Positions 14,353 through 16,115 of a DNA stretch of 16,115 nt are shown here, piece after piece. The notes under the pieces were generated by a model, which was given only the letters and a program-made list of their open reading frames with translations, was not told where the DNA came from and did not search any database. The translations under genes and the position numbers were made by a program. Within the stretch, counting starts at the first letter, position 1. Each line of letters starts with the position of its first letter. The stretch covers positions 1 to 16,115 of the forward strand of contig JAUIEL010000055.1 of assembly GCA_030428825.1 (NCBI GenBank), written 5' to 3'. The DNA is from a bacterium. GTDB taxonomy: Bacteria; Planctomycetota; B15-G4; JADJEK01.

Positions 14353-14396
14353 CGGACTCCCCCTTTCCCACCTCCAGAGTCGGGAAAGGATGTCCG
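14353..14396 (-). terminator. Nested hairpin downstream of the FG-GAP gene
   Basis: Inner stem CCTTTCCC (14362-14369) with GGGAAAGG (14382-14389), loop 12 bases. Outer stem CGGAC (14353-14357) with GTCCG (14392-14396). It begins 13 bases after the FG-GAP stop codon. No T-tract follows. The position and 13 paired bases make it a good terminator candidate. Confidence 0.6.
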
Positions 14397-14408
14397 GAGC
14401 GGACGCGC

Positions 14409-16043
14409 TCACTGAACGCGAAGCTCCAGTCCGTTCGACGCCGAGTAGCCGAGCATGGTGTTCGGGTCGCTGAGGAACGCCTGCAGCAGGAACGTCGCTC
14501 CCGCTGCCGACGCCGGGACGGTCGATGACAGATTGGCGCTGCCGGTCCCCGGGCCCGAGCCGCCGAGGGGAATCGGCACGACGGGGCCGATCAGCGGATC
14601 GACGTGGAGGGTGCACCAGCCGATGGGGATCGAGGCCTTGGCGGCTCCGAACACCAGCAGCGCCGTCTGACCGCCGAGGCCGTTCTCGATCGTCAGCGTC
14701 AACGGCTGCGCCGGCTGCGGCAGGCAGTCCCCCGTCGCGTCGAGCTTCGGTACGAACCCCGCCGTCCCCACGCAGCCGGAGCCGAACGGGAGCGCCGAAC
14801 CGCAGCGGCCGGAGTAGACGCGCACGTCGGTCTGGGGGGCGGTCGTGCTCGCAGCGGTCGCGATGATGTCGAGCGTCCCGTCGCCGTCGAGATCGCCGCC
14901 GCGGGCGGCGCGGAACGGTCCATCCGTGATGGTGGTGAGGAGGTGGTTCTCCAGGACCGAGTAGACCTCGAGAATGGAGTGGTTCGTCGTGCCGATGATC
15001 ACCCTCGAGCAGATCGCGATGTCGGCCCTGCCGTCGCCGTTGACGTCGCCGACCCCGGCCACGTCCGTACCGACGGCGTTGTCTTGGAAGGATCCGTGCA
15101 GGTCGAACAGGACGCCGCCCGTCGGCCCCGAGAGGACCGCGGCCCGACCGGCGTTCTTGAACACTTGGTCGACGGAGGACGAACCCGCGATGACGTCGGC
15201 AAACGAGTCATCGTTCACGTCGCCGGCTCCGTCGATCTCCTGCCCGAAGCGCCCCATCAGATGGGCGCCGGCCACTCCCCAGAGGGTCGCCCCGTCCTGC
15301 CCCGAGAAGAGCGTCACCCGACCCGCGTTTCCGTAGCTGCCGACCACGACGTCGGCGTGGCCGTCGCCGTTCGCGTCTCCCGCTCCGCTGACGCTGTTGC
15401 CGAACGACTGCTCCGAGGTGTCCGTCAGTACGAGCGGAGTGCTGCTGGACAGCCCCCGATGCACGCGCACGACACCGGCTTGGAGTCCGACGACGCCCTC
15501 GCCAAGAGACGACACGGCCCAGTCCGGGAAACCGTCCAGATCGACGTCCCCCACCGCCGCCACCGCGTGCCCGGTGAGATCTCCGGTGAAGCCGTTCGGG
15601 GCGGGGCCGCCGATCACGGACCAGAGGACGCTGCCGTCCATTCCCGAGTGGAGGAGCGCCACCCCTGCGCCCGGATAGCCGCCCGCAGTGCTCCCTGGCA
15701 CGCCGATCAGGAGGTCCGAATGCCCGTCCCCATTCACGTCACCAACCCCCGCGACGGAGTAGCCCATTTTGTCCCCGGCGTTCGCCCCGACGAACTGGTG
15801 GAGCAGCTTGGAACGGTCTCCTCCCGACCGCACGTACGCGGCACCCTGATTGAACGACGTGCCCGAGTAGCCCCACTCGCCGATGATCACGTCCGGCACG
15901 CCGTCGAAATCGACATCTCCCGCCGACTCGGCGGGCCTCCCGAAGAAACCCTGACCTGTCCACGAGCAGATGACGTCCTGAGCGGACGCCTGAGCGACTC
16001 CCAAGGCGGCGATGAGAACACAGGATCTTCTCATGTCTGGCAT
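14409..16043 (-). CDS. Secreted FG-GAP (integrin-alpha-like) beta-propeller protein
   Basis: A 544-residue exported protein. I start at ATG 16043, which overlaps the upstream stop as TGATG; the ATG at 16034 (MRRSCVLIAALGVAQASA) would give a more compact signal peptide and is a real alternative. After the signal peptide, seven calcium-binding loops of the type D-x-(D/N)-x-D-G-xx-D occur at about residues 43, 102, 166, 223, 275, 333 and 384, the fifth being slightly irregular (DVNDDSFAD). This predicts a seven-bladed propeller (about 28-412). A Cys-containing linker (414-440) leads to the C-terminal domain (about 445-544) with LPLGG-like and LQAFLSDP....GYSASN patterns, shared with the fragment at 2-352. 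No enzyme motif is seen; a surface binding or structural role is likely. Its codons look less GC-extreme than those of the neighbours. Confidence 0.9.
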   Translation of the reverse strand: MPDMRRSCVLIAALGVAQASAQDVICSWTGQGFFGRPAESAGDVDFDGVPDVIIGEWGYSGTSFNQGAAYVRSGGDRSKLLHQFVGANAGDKMGYSVAGVGDVNGDGHSDLLIGVPGSTAGGYPGAGVALLHSGMDGSVLWSVIGGPAPNGFTGDLTGHAVAAVGDVDLDGFPDWAVSSLGEGVVGLQAGVVRVHRGLSSSTPLVLTDTSEQSFGNSVSGAGDANGDGHADVVVGSYGNAGRVTLFSGQDGATLWGVAGAHLMGRFGQEIDGAGDVNDDSFADVIAGSSSVDQVFKNAGRAAVLSGPTGGVLFDLHGSFQDNAVGTDVAGVGDVNGDGRADIAICSRVIIGTTNHSILEVYSVLENHLLTTITDGPFRAARGGDLDGDGTLDIIATAASTTAPQTDVRVYSGRCGSALPFGSGCVGTAGFVPKLDATGDCLPQPAQPLTLTIENGLGGQTALLVFGAAKASIPIGWCTLHVDPLIGPVVPIPLGGSGPGTGSANLSSTVPASAAGATFLLQAFLSDPNTMLGYSASNGLELRVQ

Positions 16044-16115
16044 CACGGCAGCAGGAAGGCGGTCACGAAGTAGTCGACTTGCCCGCCCCCAGGAGGGTTC
16101 TGGACCGCACCACCC
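16043..16115 (-). CDS. C-terminal end of another gene, probably a secreted protein
   Basis: On the minus strand a frame is open from the right edge to a TGA at 16045-16043 and gives 23 residues ending VDYFVTAFLLP. The FVTAFLLP end is like the last strand of the exported proteins here. Its stop overlaps the ATG of the FG-GAP gene (TGATG), which suggests one operon of secreted proteins. The fragment is too short to be sure. Confidence 0.5.
   Translation of the reverse strand, partial: GGAVQNPPGGGQVDYFVTAFLLP

Noticed and set aside
14192..14408. A small RNA or small gene in the 217-base gap
   Set aside because: Only the nested hairpin and the 10-bp repeats are visible; no open frame has a ribosome binding site and no promoter boxes stand out.
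1..16115. tRNA genes, CRISPR arrays, insertion sequences, integrases or phage genes
   Set aside because: I saw no tRNA-like cloverleaf segments, spaced direct repeats, transposase motifs or terminal inverted repeats in either strand.

Overview
This is a GC-rich window with densely packed genes, mostly on the minus strand. It looks like a Planctomycetota chromosome, probably one of the little-studied high-GC lineages. The evidence for that is three secreted proteins whose C-terminal beta-sandwich region ends with a 'LQAF..DP....YSASN' type pattern, an FG-GAP propeller protein, a Ser/Thr kinase fused through a membrane segment to an FGE/SUMF1-like domain, and GGAG-type ribosome binding sites. 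The assignment rests on protein style recalled from memory, not on a marker gene.

Layout. 2-352 (+) is the tail of a secreted protein. It converges on 428-3052 (-), a secreted kelch/Ig/HAF-like mosaic protein, with a strong hairpin between them. 3253-4500 (-) is an exported protein of three tandem modules. 4580-5047 (-) is a small membrane-anchored haem-binding protein. 5121-9024 (-) is a five-gene, overlapping cluster, in transcription order: T_hemolysin-family (GNAT-like) protein, AMP-forming acyl ligase, haem-oxygenase-like diiron oxidase, short-chain dehydrogenase, DoxX-like membrane protein. 9178-11218 (+) is a divergent OmpR-type response regulator and sensor kinase with a CusR/CopR-like dyad in front. 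11238-13842 (-) is a lipoprotein overlapping the Ser/Thr kinase gene. 13916-14191 (-) is a DUF2007 protein. 14409-16043 (-) is a seven-motif FG-GAP protein, whose start overlaps the stop of another gene running off the right edge.

How they may work together. The 5.1-9.0 kb cluster is the best candidate for an undescribed pathway. A carboxylic acid is activated by the ligase, plausibly passed to the GNAT-like protein, then oxidised by the diiron enzyme and adjusted by the reductase. The substrate and product are unknown. The two-component system is placed to control it, and a related dyad lies in front of the kelch gene. Small hairpins separate most other transcription units. I found no tRNA, rRNA, CRISPR, transposon or integrase. 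No gene-free stretch exceeds about 220 bases.
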